Source of the DNA: Aureimonas sp. AU22
Lineage (GTDB): Bacteria; Pseudomonadota; Alphaproteobacteria; Rhizobiales; Rhizobiaceae
Length of the DNA: 64,000 nt
Direction of reading: 5' to 3'
Assembly: GCF_001463745.1 (NCBI RefSeq)
Contig: NZ_BBWJ01000040.1
Location: forward strand, 62,001 to 126,000
Under the pieces are notes generated by a model. The model searched no databases. It saw only the letters and a list, made by a program, of their open reading frames with translations, and was not told the DNA's origin. The position numbers were made by a program, and so were the translations under genes. Below are positions 18,341-26,693 of the stretch, piece by piece. Positions within the stretch are counted from its first letter, which is position 1; every line of letters begins with the position of its first letter.

Positions 18341-20372
18341 AGTCATCCCGTTTGTCCCGAAGGCCCATCTCGCCGCCTTGGCGAACATGGAGGAGTTCGT
18401 ACGCTTTTGCCGCGACGAACTCGCCGTGTTCGGCTCCGATCTCGAATTCGAATCTTTTTCTTGGAACGTTACGCGCTTTTACCATCAGCGAGGCAAGTGC
18501 CATGAGCACTTCCTGAACTTCACCGAGAACACTCCCCGGCTGGGCCGGCTGGGTCCCATAATGCCGGAGCCGTTCGCGAGCCAGGTGAAGGCCTACATCC
18601 GCTACCATGCAGGTCGAAATCCGTCGAAAGCTCCTCCTCTGAATGAGATACGTGCGTTCAGGGCGTTGCTCGCGGCGTTCCTCGACAAAGGGGTGACGCC
18701 GGACCTGGGCTCGGTAGATGCCCATTTGCTCGACCATGCTGTCCAACTTGCTGCCGCAAGGAGACCAGGCAACTATTCAGCGAGCATCGGCGTTCTTTTG
18801 ACGCCAGTTTCGGAGTTCCTGAGAGAAAACAATCTCGCCGCGAACGCCCCGATCGACTGGAAGCACGGCCAAGCGTGGGAATTGTACAACAACCGCTCGA
18901 GAGACGAGCGCCGTGAGGCACTGATGCCTTCAGATGAGGCGCTGCAAGCGCTTCCACGAAGTTTCCGTAAGGCAACCGAACCTCGTGATGTGATCGCCAC
19001 GTCGGTGATGGCGCTGCTGGCGTGCGCCCCAAGCCGCATAAACGAGATCTTCGCACTCCACCACGACTGCGAGATCAAGCCCCTGACGGATGGCGACGAG
19101 GGTTACATGCTGCAATGGGCGGGCTCGAAGGGCCACCACGACTTCGCAAAGGGCATCCCCGCCGTGATGGCCGATGTCGCCAAGGAAGCGCTCGCGCGGC
19201 TGAACAAGCATACGGCCGAAGCACGACGCATCGCGGCTTGGTATGAGCATCATCCCGATCGTCTCTATCTGCCGGACGACTGCGTCCACCTGCGGGGCAA
19301 GGACCTCTCCGGGGCCGACATCGCACGTATCATCGGCTTCAACGAAGCTGGCAACGGACGAGACTGGGCAACCGACCGGAAGCTCGAGCCGATCAAGGGG
19401 ATGCGGTCCTCAGCGGGACAAAGGATCTATGCGTTCCGCTTCTCGGACGTCGAAAGCGCCATCTTGTCCGAGTTGCCGCATGGCTTCCCGATCTTCGACA
19501 AGCAAACGGGTCTCCGCTACAGCGAAGCGCTGATGGTGGTGCGCCGTCAGGAATTTGCCGACCGCGGACGCGGACGATGGCGCTGCATGATTGCCCCCGT
19601 TTCCTATGGCAACATCATGAATAGTTTTCACAAGCCCGACGGCGTCTTCGCGCGCCTTGGACTGTCAACGCCCGAAAATCCGATCGTCCTGAAGACACAC
19701 CAACTGAGACATTGGCTCAACACGGTGGCACAGCGGGGCGGCCTGACTGAGGCGGAAATCGCGGCCTGGAGCGGCCGCTTGGACCGCCGGCAGAACGAAC
19801 CCTACGATCACCGTACGCCCGAGGAGATGCTTCAAGCGAAGCGCCGTAGGGACAAGGAGGTCGCAACGATCGCGGGTACCGCGGTGAGGGTGAACCCACC
19901 GGTGGCGAGGAATGAGGCTGCGGCTCGCGCCGGGCACGGGCATGCGACAGACATCGGCTTCTGCGGGCACGACTTCGCCTCGTCCCCTTGCATGATGTTC
20001 ATGCAGTGCCTGCACTGCACCAAGCACACATGCGTCAAGGGTCACGATCCGCGACACCTGGAAAGGGTGGAGTTCGCCCTCGAGCGCGCTCGGCGAAGCC
20101 TCGCTGAAGCGGAGGCGGCGCTGGCAAAAGAGTACGAGGGTGCGGACGACTGGGTCCGCGCTCATCGCGAGACGATCGAGCGCCTCGAGCAGTTGTACGG
20201 CATCCTGTCCGACCCGACCGTGCCGGACGGTTCGGTGATCCGGCTCGCCAAGTCCGGCCGTTACTCTTTGGTCGAACAGGCCATGCACGACAACGAGGTG
20301 GTCACGGGCGTCCTGCTGCGGGGGAACGTCGGCGGCATGCAGGGGATCGGTGCAGGGACGGCCGGTGCCTAG
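18333..20372 (+). CDS. tyrosine recombinase, third of trio (RitC-like), zinc-ribbon and coiled-coil tail
   Basis: 679 residues from ATG 18333 (an upstream open frame to 17955 is a shadow of the previous gene). Catalytic residues are complete: R235 (APSRINEIFAL), H456-Q-L-R459-H460, W479 and Y491 (NEPYDHRTPEEM). After the catalytic domain comes a cysteine cluster (C544, C553, C559, C562, C567) followed by a predicted coiled coil at about 576-625. It is longer than a simple integrase because of this tail. Its end overlaps the next gene by 23 bases. Confidence 0.85.
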   Translation: MAEVIPFVPKAHLAALANMEEFVRFCRDELAVFGSDLEFESFSWNVTRFYHQRGKCHEHFLNFTENTPRLGRLGPIMPEPFASQVKAYIRYHAGRNPSKAPPLNEIRAFRALLAAFLDKGVTPDLGSVDAHLLDHAVQLAAARRPGNYSASIGVLLTPVSEFLRENNLAANAPIDWKHGQAWELYNNRSRDERREALMPSDEALQALPRSFRKATEPRDVIATSVMALLACAPSRINEIFALHHDCEIKPLTDGDEGYMLQWAGSKGHHDFAKGIPAVMADVAKEALARLNKHTAEARRIAAWYEHHPDRLYLPDDCVHLRGKDLSGADIARIIGFNEAGNGRDWATDRKLEPIKGMRSSAGQRIYAFRFSDVESAILSELPHGFPIFDKQTGLRYSEALMVVRRQEFADRGRGRWRCMIAPVSYGNIMNSFHKPDGVFARLGLSTPENPIVLKTHQLRHWLNTVAQRGGLTEAEIAAWSGRLDRRQNEPYDHRTPEEMLQAKRRRDKEVATIAGTAVRVNPPVARNEAAARAGHGHATDIGFCGHDFASSPCMMFMQCLHCTKHTCVKGHDPRHLERVEFALERARRSLAEAEAALAKEYEGADDWVRAHRETIERLEQLYGILSDPTVPDGSVIRLAKSGRYSLVEQAMHDNEVVTGVLLRGNVGGMQGIGAGTAGA

Positions 20373-20823
20373 GGGCGTACGCAGGAAGCCCCCTGCCCGC
20401 CGTCCCCGCGCGCCTCCCATGACCCCGGAGCGCATCACCCGCATCGTTGCCCTGATCGACGGATGGACGGGGCGCCTCACGTGGGAGGCGCTCTGCGAAG
20501 CGGTCGCGCGCGAGACCGGCGCAAGCTACAGGCGGGCGTCGCTCAACAACTACCTTCAGATCAAGTCTGCCTACAAGGCGTACGTCAAGAAGCCCAACCT
20601 AGCACCAAGCGGGGATGCGACCCCGGCACCAAAACCAAAGGGACCGAGCAGGACGCAGAAGAAGATCAGCAGGCTGGAAAGGAAGGTCGCCGAGCTGACG
20701 GCCGTGAACGATGCCCTGTTGGAGAAGTTCGCCCGTTGGGCGGTGAACGCCGGCTCGCGCGGCCTCGACGAAGCCTTCCTGGATCAGCCACTGGTACAGA
20801 TCAAGCGCTCCGAGAACCGATGA
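20350..20823 (+). CDS. small accessory protein of the recombinase operon (TnpC-like, coiled coil)
   Basis: 157 residues from GTG 20350, which has AGGGG five bases upstream; an internal ATG at 20419 lacks a ribosome site. The N-terminus is very basic (Arg/Pro-rich). A domain follows with helix-turn-helix character (RLTWEALCEAVARETGASYR), then a Lys/Pro linker and a coiled coil (KKISRLERKVAELTAVNDAL). Size, position and coiled coil resemble the small third protein of Tn554-type transposons, but similarity to a named family cannot be established by eye. Confidence 0.7.
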   Translation: MQGRPVPRGVRRKPPARRPRAPPMTPERITRIVALIDGWTGRLTWEALCEAVARETGASYRRASLNNYLQIKSAYKAYVKKPNLAPSGDATPAPKPKGPSRTQKKISRLERKVAELTAVNDALLEKFARWAVNAGSRGLDEAFLDQPLVQIKRSENR

Positions 20824-21221
20824 TGGCGCAGAAGTCGTTCCTCGAAGTGAGCGAAGAGAACCATGCCAAGCTGGTCGAGTTCGTGGAGCGGCTCCGCGCG
20901 GCCGGCCTGAAACTCCCCGGGCGTCTCGGCAAGGTCAACAAGACTGCCGTCGCTAGGGCTTGCGGCTTCGCGCGGGAGGTTTTCCAGCAGAACTCCCGCT
21001 TCGCCCGCACCCTGGAAGAGGCCGTCGCGGACCTCGGCATCGACGTGCCGCAGGCGGAGGAGCCGGAGCCGCGGGACAGCGGGGACAAGTCCAGGATCAT
21101 GCGTCTCGAGCAACAGCTCGCCGCCGCCCGCAGCGAGAACCATGAGTTGAGGCGGCGCTTGCGCCGCTACGAGGCCATCGTGGACCACGTGGCGTCGTCG
21201 GGGCGGAGGGTGATCCCGTGA
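20820..21221 (+). CDS. second small accessory protein of the recombinase operon, coiled coil
   Basis: 133 residues; its ATG overlaps the previous stop codon (ATGA). The N-terminal part (NHAKLVEFVERLRAAG, then NKTAVARACGFAREVFQQN) looks like a small DNA-binding domain, with a possible HTH that resembles the gamma-recombinase partner proteins only in size. The C-terminal part is a coiled coil (RIMRLEQQLAAARSENHEL). Function unknown. It probably works with the recombinases or couples them to the helicase encoded next. It ends in a GTGA overlap with the helicase gene. Confidence 0.7.
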   Translation: MMAQKSFLEVSEENHAKLVEFVERLRAAGLKLPGRLGKVNKTAVARACGFAREVFQQNSRFARTLEEAVADLGIDVPQAEEPEPRDSGDKSRIMRLEQQLAAARSENHELRRRLRRYEAIVDHVASSGRRVIP

Positions 21222-23110
21222 GTTCCTCCCCTGGGGCGGCATGGGGAACGGAGCTGCCGCGCGGCCAGCATCTTATCCGGTTCCTGGCGGGACGACCGGA
21301 GTTCGTCGGCGTGGGCCCCGCGACGGCCCGGCGGATGTGGGATGCCTTCGGGGAAAGCCTCCACGACATCCTCGCCGAAGGCAGTGTCGAGCGCCTGACG
21401 AAGGTCCTTCCGCGGACACAGGCCGAGATCGTCTGCGATGCATGGCGGAACCAGAGGGCCGTCACCGAGGCGGTCGCGTTCTTCGACCGGCACGGCATCG
21501 GCATCCGTTACGCCCGAAAGGCCGTGGAGCTGTGGGGCGACGAAGCCATCGCCAAGCTCCAAGAGAACCCCTACCGCCTGTTGACGCTCTGCGCCTGGAG
21601 AGAAGTGGATCAGGCCGCGATGCGACTCGGGGTCCGACTGGACGACCGACGACGGCAGGTCGGGGCGGTGGAGGCGGCGCTCTACGAGCGGCTCGACGGG
21701 AAACACACGGTCACGTCCCTGGAGAAGCTCGTCCGCCATGCATGCACGCTCCTCGGCGCGACGCCTGCGGATGCGGAACGCGCCGTGACCATCGCGGTGG
21801 ACGACGGCGCGGCCATCCCTTGTCCGGGTGGCTACCAGCCTGCGGGGGCCGCCTACGCCGAGCGGTTCATCGAGACCCGCATCCGTGCGGCGCTGGCCGA
21901 TGACGGACAAGCGAGGGACCTGCTGGCGAGCCGACCCACGCCGGTTGCGATGTCGACCTTCCTCGAACGTTACAACAGTCTCGCCTCCCAGCGACTGACG
22001 AGCGAGCAGGCAGACGCGGTGACGATGGCGTTGAACCATCGGTTCGCGATCCTCGTCGGGGGCGCGGGGGTCGGCAAAACCACGACGCTCCGCGCCATAA
22101 ACGAGGCCGCCGAGCAATTCGGATTCCACGTACACCAGCTCGCGCTCGCCGGGAGGGCCGCGCAGCGAGTGGCGGACGCGACCGGCCGGGCGGCCCGTAC
22201 GATCGCCTCTTGGCTCTGGGATGCCTCGAAAGGCCGCGCGGGAACGGGAGCGCACACGCTCGTCGTCGTCGACGAAGCGAGCATGCTGGACCTACCCACG
22301 CTCTACCGCATCCTGTTCCATCTGCACGAGGATGCGAGGCTGCTGCTGGTCGGGGACGTCGCCCAGCTCGCCCCGATCGGATACGGCCTCACCTTGCACC
22401 GTCTGGTTTCCAGCCCCCGGATCCCGCGTGTCGAGTTGACCCGCATCATGCGGGCCGACGAGGCGACGGGAATCCCGGCGGTGTCCAGAGCCGTACGCGA
22501 AGGCAGGTTGCCCGAGCTACCGACTTACAGGGACGGTCGCACAGGGTGCAGCGTCGTCGGATGCGGGCCGGAAAGCGTCATCGACGAAATCGAGCGGATC
22601 CGCGACGACCTCCGCGACGAGGAAGTGCAGGTCGTGGGAGCGACCTATGCCGGTCCCGCCGGGATCGACGCGATCAACACGTACTTCCACCGCTACAACG
22701 CGCATGGCCGCTTGCGGCTCGCGCGCTTCGCCGAGGGGGACCCGGTCATCTGGACGAAGAACGACCACGAGCGCGGCCTTTGGAACGGAACCATGGGGCA
22801 TGTCCTCGTCGTGAAGGAAGACCGCCTTACTGTCCGGCTCGACGGTCGGACCTTCGACCTCTTGGCTGCCGACCTGTCCGGCCGGATCGACCTCGCCTAC
22901 GCTATCAGCACGCACAAGGCGCAAGGGTCGCAGTGGGGCACGATCATCGTGCCGTTGAGTTCCAGCCGTCTTTTCGATCGGGCTCTCCTCTACACGGCGC
23001 TGACCCGAGCCGAGCGACGCGTGGTCTTGGTCGGCGACCTCGGGCACCTGCACCGTGTGGTGACACAGCAGCCGAGTTCGCTTGCGCGCGACGTCGCGCT
23101 TGCCGTCTGA
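21218..23110 (+). CDS. RecD2-like superfamily 1B DNA helicase
   Basis: 630-residue 5'-3' DNA helicase of the RecD2/TraA type. Residues about 15-130 form a helix-hairpin-helix region (FLAGRPEFVGVGPATARRMW). The motor has Walker A GGAGVGKT (281-288), Walker B VVDEASML (DEAS at 352-355), motif III GDVAQLAPIG, a UvrD/RecD C-terminal motif STHKAQGSQW and motif VI LLYTALTRAERR. It is somewhat shorter than free-standing RecD2 (about 720-740). GTG 21218 overlaps the preceding stop by four bases, so it is the last gene of the recombinase operon. A replicative or post-insertion role in mobilising the element is inferred. Confidence 0.85.
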   Translation: MSSSPGAAWGTELPRGQHLIRFLAGRPEFVGVGPATARRMWDAFGESLHDILAEGSVERLTKVLPRTQAEIVCDAWRNQRAVTEAVAFFDRHGIGIRYARKAVELWGDEAIAKLQENPYRLLTLCAWREVDQAAMRLGVRLDDRRRQVGAVEAALYERLDGKHTVTSLEKLVRHACTLLGATPADAERAVTIAVDDGAAIPCPGGYQPAGAAYAERFIETRIRAALADDGQARDLLASRPTPVAMSTFLERYNSLASQRLTSEQADAVTMALNHRFAILVGGAGVGKTTTLRAINEAAEQFGFHVHQLALAGRAAQRVADATGRAARTIASWLWDASKGRAGTGAHTLVVVDEASMLDLPTLYRILFHLHEDARLLLVGDVAQLAPIGYGLTLHRLVSSPRIPRVELTRIMRADEATGIPAVSRAVREGRLPELPTYRDGRTGCSVVGCGPESVIDEIERIRDDLRDEEVQVVGATYAGPAGIDAINTYFHRYNAHGRLRLARFAEGDPVIWTKNDHERGLWNGTMGHVLVVKEDRLTVRLDGRTFDLLAADLSGRIDLAYAISTHKAQGSQWGTIIVPLSSSRLFDRALLYTALTRAERRVVLVGDLGHLHRVVTQQPSSLARDVALAV

Positions 23111-23206
23111 TGGATCTCGCCTCGTCAAATGGGCGGATGATCGCGCGGAGCCAGGACCCTGGATCCACGGTCCTGCCAGCATTCGCGCTGTTCCAGAATA
23201 CCCTCA

Positions 23207-23272
23207 GGGCGGACGCGGCCCGGTCCGGCGCGCTCCCCATAGCGCCGTAGCCGGACCGGGCCGCGTCCGCCC
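23207..23272. terminator. perfect 23-bp inverted repeat between converging genes
   Basis: Arms 23207-23229 and 23250-23272 are exact reverse complements, all G/C-rich. The 20-base loop holds a further 5-bp pairing (GCGCT/AGCGC). It lies between the helicase gene (+) and the thioredoxin-fold gene (-), where a two-way terminator is expected, but neither side has a T-run. It might instead be an element end or protein-binding site. The rest of 23111-23464 has no convincing gene; a minus-strand frame there (about 23290-23450) is unrecognised. Confidence 0.55.
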
Positions 23273-23464
23273 GTCCCCGTGCCCAGCACCTCGCAGCGGC
23301 GGCGCCGGAGTCGATCGGCGGCCCGGTAGTGAACGACCGGATGCCGTCCAGCCTTCAAGACACGCGTCGGGACAAGCTTTAGCAGGAGCCCGCCGACGCG
23401 TCCCGGCCGCTTCATGCACAAGAGCGTCCAGCACTGCGTCGGCAAGCATTTCGCGGGAGGAGCC

Positions 23465-24220
23465 TTACTTTGCCGCGGCGTCGAGGATCGCCGCGAACTG
23501 CTCGGGCGGAAGCGCCCCGCGGTACTTCTTGCCGTCGATGAAAAAGGTCGGCGTTGAATCGACACCGAACTCGCTCGCGCCCCTGTCCTTCGTCGCCACG
23601 ACCTTCGCCTGGAGGTCGGCGTCGGACAGGCATGCCCTAAAGCTTTCCTCCGTGAAGCCCGCGATGCGCGCGATCGACAGAAGCCTGTTCGCCGCGTCGT
23701 CCGCGTGCGCCCAGCTCTCGGATTGCGCGAACAGGGCGTCGACCATCGCCGTGCGCCCGTTCTCGCCAGGCGTGCAGCGCGCCAGCATGGAGGCGGCGAC
23801 CGCGCGCGGGTCGAACGGGAACTCGCGGACGATCAGCTTGGCCTTGCCCGTGTCAAGGTAGTCCCGCTTCAGCGTCGGGTAGGTGTTGGCGTGGAAGGCC
23901 GCGCAGTGGTCGCAGGTCATCGAGGCATACTCGACGATGGTGATCGGCGCGTCCGTGCGTCCGATCACCACGTCGGGCAGCACTTGGCCGGACATCAGCG
24001 CGGCGACGTCGACCTCGCCGTCGGCTTCGGGAGCGGGTGTGGACGGGGATGGCGCGGACGGCGCTGCCACCGCAGTCGGCGCCGCCGGGGCCTCGCCCAC
24101 CGCCGCAGCGGGTGACGTCGTCTCGTCCGAGCATCCCGCGAGCGCGAGGAGGACGAGGCAGAGGGCGGGCGCAAGGGATCGGTGCGCGCGCCGACGGGCG
24201 CCGCGGATGGATCGGGTCAT
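23465..24220 (-). CDS. DsbA-family thioredoxin-fold lipoprotein
   Basis: 251-residue periplasmic thiol-disulfide protein. The N-terminus has basic residues, a hydrophobic stretch and a lipobox LALAGC (C30), followed by an Ala/Pro linker and a DSBA domain from about residue 80. The active site is C103-DH-C106 (MTCDHCAAFH) and the cis-Pro loop is STPTFFIDGKKYRG. It resembles the DsbA/BdbD group used to form or maintain disulfides. It is third in a likely minus-strand unit behind mntH and a secreted protein (gap 86 bases). Confidence 0.85.
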   Translation of the reverse strand: MTRSIRGARRRAHRSLAPALCLVLLALAGCSDETTSPAAAVGEAPAAPTAVAAPSAPSPSTPAPEADGEVDVAALMSGQVLPDVVIGRTDAPITIVEYASMTCDHCAAFHANTYPTLKRDYLDTGKAKLIVREFPFDPRAVAASMLARCTPGENGRTAMVDALFAQSESWAHADDAANRLLSIARIAGFTEESFRACLSDADLQAKVVATKDRGASEFGVDSTPTFFIDGKKYRGALPPEQFAAILDAAAK

Positions 24221-24306
24221 GGGAATGGTCCTCTATGCGCGCGGGCGGCCCTCGGGCGGCGGCGCGGGAAACGGAAACGGGGACTGGTTGGCCGAAAGGG
24301 CCGGGT

Positions 24307-24630
24307 TCAGGTCCGCGTCCGGTCCGGGGGGCGCTCGTCGGGCATGCGGTCGCGCCCGAGCAGGAGATCGGCCGGAACGGTGCCGATGCGCGCGGCCGAG
24401 AACCAGGGCGAGCCAATCTCCGGATGGACGTTCCCTACCAGCCCGAAGCCGCAGTGCACGTCGTCCGGCATGTCGTTGCCGTCCGTGCCGTCGGCGGGCG
24501 CGGCATCGCCGGTGTCCGTCCCGACCCCGACCACCACGGTCTCGGCGCAGCCGGGCACCGTCGCCGCCCCGTGGGCGAGGGAGGCGAACAGGGAGGCCAG
24601 CAGGACGAGCGCGAGCGCGGCGAACTTCAT
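24307..24630 (-). CDS. secreted hypothetical protein
   Basis: 107 residues with a clear signal peptide (MKFAALALVLLASLFASLAHGA) and a mature part containing two cysteines and many aspartates. No family recognised. It lies between mntH (97 bases upstream) and the DsbA-like lipoprotein on the same strand; its two cysteines could be a substrate of the latter, which is a guess. Signal peptide and codon pattern make it a likely real gene. Confidence 0.6.
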   Translation of the reverse strand: MKFAALALVLLASLFASLAHGAATVPGCAETVVVGVGTDTGDAAPADGTDGNDMPDDVHCGFGLVGNVHPEIGSPWFSAARIGTVPADLLLGRDRMPDERPPDRTRT

Positions 24631-24727
24631 GCGCCCATGATCCCCGCTCGGACCCCCGCGTCAACCGCGGCGATGCCGCAGTCCGGCAAGCACGAGGGGT
24701 TCCGGCAGCCCGGGACGACGCGACGGG

Positions 24728-26083
24728 TCAATGCGACCGGGCGCCCAGGACGAAGTCGAAGAGCAACTTCACGTTCAGGAGCGCGATGGCCACGGCGATC
24801 GCCAACGCCACGCCGGCCAGCCAGCGCGGAGCCACGAGCTCGCCCATCTTGCGACGATCCATCGTGAACATGACCAGCGGGAACACCGCGAACGAGAGCT
24901 GGAGGCTGAGGACGACCTGCGTGAGGATCAGGAGGCGGGCGGTGCCGCTCTCGCCGAACCAGATCGTCACCGAGGCCGCTGGGACGATGGCGATGATCCG
25001 GGTGATCAGGCGCCGGAGCCAGGGCGCGAGCCGGATGTCGAGGAAGCCCTCCATCACGATCTGCCCGGCCAGCGTCGCCGTGACGGTGGAGTTGATGCCG
25101 CAGCACAGGAGCGCGACGCCGAACAGGGTCGGCGCGACGGCGGCCCCGAGGATCGGCGCGAGCAGGCTGTGCGCCTCGCCGAGCTCGGCGATCCCGGTCC
25201 GTCCCGTTGTGTGGAAGGCCCCGGCCGCCAGGATCAGTATCGACGCGTTGACGAGGAGCGCGAAGCAGAGCGCGACGGTGGAGTCGATCGTGGCGAAGCG
25301 CAGCGCCTGGTGCTTCTCCGGCAGGGTCGTCCCGTAGGCGCGCGTCTGCACGATGCCCGAATGGAGATAGAGGTTGTGGGGCATCACGGTGGCCCCGAGG
25401 ATTCCGAGCGCGAGGTACAGCATCTCGGGGTTCGACACGATCTCGGTGGTCGGGGCGAACCCGCGGATCACGTCGCCCCAGTTCGGGTCGACCATGGCGA
25501 TCTGGACGGCGAAGCACACCGCGATGACGCCGAGCAGCGTCACGATCAGCGCCTCGACCCATCGGAAGCCGAGCCGCTGGAGCCATAGGATCAGGAACAC
25601 GTCGACGGCGGTGATCAGGACGCCGATCTCGAGCGGGATCCCGAACAGGAGGTTGAGGCCGATGGCGGTGCCGATGACCTCCGCGATGTCGGTGGCGACG
25701 ATGGCGATCTCGGCGAGGAACCAGAGCGGCAGCGCGACGTAGCCCGGGTATGCGTCGCGGCAGGCCTGTGCGAGGTCACGACCCGACGCGATCGCCAGGC
25801 GCGCGCAGAGCGACTGCAACACGATCGCCATGACGTTCGACAGGAGCGCGACGAAGAGCAGGGTGTAGCCGAAGGCCGAGCCCCCGGCGATCGACGTCGC
25901 CCAGTTGCCGGGATCCATGTAGCCGACGGCAACGAGGTAGCCCGGACCGAGGAAGGCCGCCGCCTTGCGCCATGGCGGCGCGTTGCGGTCGACGCGGACG
26001 GTGCGGTGCACGTCGAGGAGCGATCCGTCCCCGCGGTCCCGCTTCCACCCCGCCTCGTCCGTGCATTCGTTCGAACCAGACAT
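24728..26083 (-). CDS. mntH: Nramp divalent metal transporter MntH
   Basis: Proton-coupled importer of Mn(II) and similar ions in the inner membrane. 451 residues with about eleven membrane segments; the Nramp signature [15 protein letters not shown] in TM1 supplies the metal-binding Asp and Asn, and MPHNLYLHS matches the conserved loop/TM6 motif region. ATG 26083 is preferred; a GTG at 26098 would add five residues. It diverges from the mntR gene across a 117-base region holding a 32-bp inverted repeat. Confidence 0.93.
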   Translation of the reverse strand: MSGSNECTDEAGWKRDRGDGSLLDVHRTVRVDRNAPPWRKAAAFLGPGYLVAVGYMDPGNWATSIAGGSAFGYTLLFVALLSNVMAIVLQSLCARLAIASGRDLAQACRDAYPGYVALPLWFLAEIAIVATDIAEVIGTAIGLNLLFGIPLEIGVLITAVDVFLILWLQRLGFRWVEALIVTLLGVIAVCFAVQIAMVDPNWGDVIRGFAPTTEIVSNPEMLYLALGILGATVMPHNLYLHSGIVQTRAYGTTLPEKHQALRFATIDSTVALCFALLVNASILILAAGAFHTTGRTGIAELGEAHSLLAPILGAAVAPTLFGVALLCCGINSTVTATLAGQIVMEGFLDIRLAPWLRRLITRIIAIVPAASVTIWFGESGTARLLILTQVVLSLQLSFAVFPLVMFTMDRRKMGELVAPRWLAGVALAIAVAIALLNVKLLFDFVLGARSH

Positions 26084-26125
26084 CGTTCCGCGCCCCACTC
26101 CGAGATCGCGTAGAGTTGTTCCTCA

Positions 26126-26157
26126 GCACATGGTTTGTCCAGTAGCAAACTTTGTGC
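26126..26157. promoter_or_regulatory. candidate MntR operator between mntH and mntR
   Basis: Imperfect inverted repeat: GCACATGGTTTG (26126-26137) and CAAACTTTGTGC (26146-26157) match in 10 of 12 positions around an eight-base spacer. It is located centrally between the divergent mntH and mntR genes in locally AT-richer sequence, as expected for a metal-repressor operator controlling both. Confidence 0.55.
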
Positions 26158-26200
26158 CCGGAGCCGATTTCCGCTAGATGAGGGAGACGGAGGACGGCGG

Positions 26201-26629
26201 ATGACGGGCGGGATCGACGGAACGGATGCGGCAACGACGGCGGCGCGGTTCGCGCGCGTGCGCAAGGCCAACCAGTCGGAGCTGTCGGAGGACTACGTCG
26301 AGATGATCGACGACCTGATCGCGGAGCGCGGCGAGGCAAGGGCGGCCGACCTCGCCGAGCGCTTCGGCGTCTCCCCCGGCACTGTCGCCCGTACCGTGCA
26401 GCGGCTAGCCCGGGACGGTCTGGTCAGCTCCGAGCCGTACCGGGCAATCTTCCTGACGGCAGAGGGCAAGGAACTCGCCGAACGGGTCAGGGCGCGGCAC
26501 CGCCTGGTCGTCGACTTCCTGAAGGCGATCGGCGTGGCGCCCGCGTCGGCGGAGATGGATGCCGAGGGGATCGAGCACCATGTCGGGAAGGACACGCTCG
26601 ACGCCTTCCGCAGGTTCCTGACGCGCTGA
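26201..26629 (+). CDS. mntR: DtxR/MntR family manganese-responsive repressor
   Basis: 142 residues. N-terminal winged HTH (SEDYVEMIDDLIAERG; VSPGTVARTVQRLARDGLV) and C-terminal metal-binding/dimer domain with EGIEHHVGKDTLDAF, the DtxR-type ligand helix. It lacks the SH3 domain of longer DtxR members, as expected for MntR. ATG 26201 follows GGAGGACGGCGG. Encoded divergently from mntH, which it probably represses when Mn(II) is plentiful. Confidence 0.9.
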   Translation: MTGGIDGTDAATTAARFARVRKANQSELSEDYVEMIDDLIAERGEARAADLAERFGVSPGTVARTVQRLARDGLVSSEPYRAIFLTAEGKELAERVRARHRLVVDFLKAIGVAPASAEMDAEGIEHHVGKDTLDAFRRFLTR

Positions 26630-26693
26630 GGGTTACGCACGGCGGGACGTCCGATCCGGAGCGACGGCGCGGGGCCGCCCGGGCCTTGCCGCC

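Larger units (their letters stand above)
15299..23110 (+). mobile_element. recombinase-in-trio-like element inserted in dinB (right end unresolved)
   Basis: Six same-strand genes with overlaps of 8, 8, 23, 4 and 4 bases: three different tyrosine recombinases, two small accessory proteins and a RecD2-like helicase. It begins at the exact base after the last dinB codon. Three consecutive overlapping tyrosine recombinases are the hallmark of recombinase-in-trio (RIT) and Tn554-like elements. Such elements normally carry a single small third protein or none, so the extra accessory gene and helicase are unusual. No terminal inverted repeat or copy of the dinB junction was found by eye near 23.1-23.5 kb; the end given is only the last gene of the operon. 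Confidence 0.75.

Noticed and set aside
23290-23450. Minus-strand frame beyond the DsbA-like gene (LADAVLDALVHEAAG)
   Set aside because: No family recognised, no ribosome site and overlapping alternative frames of equal quality.
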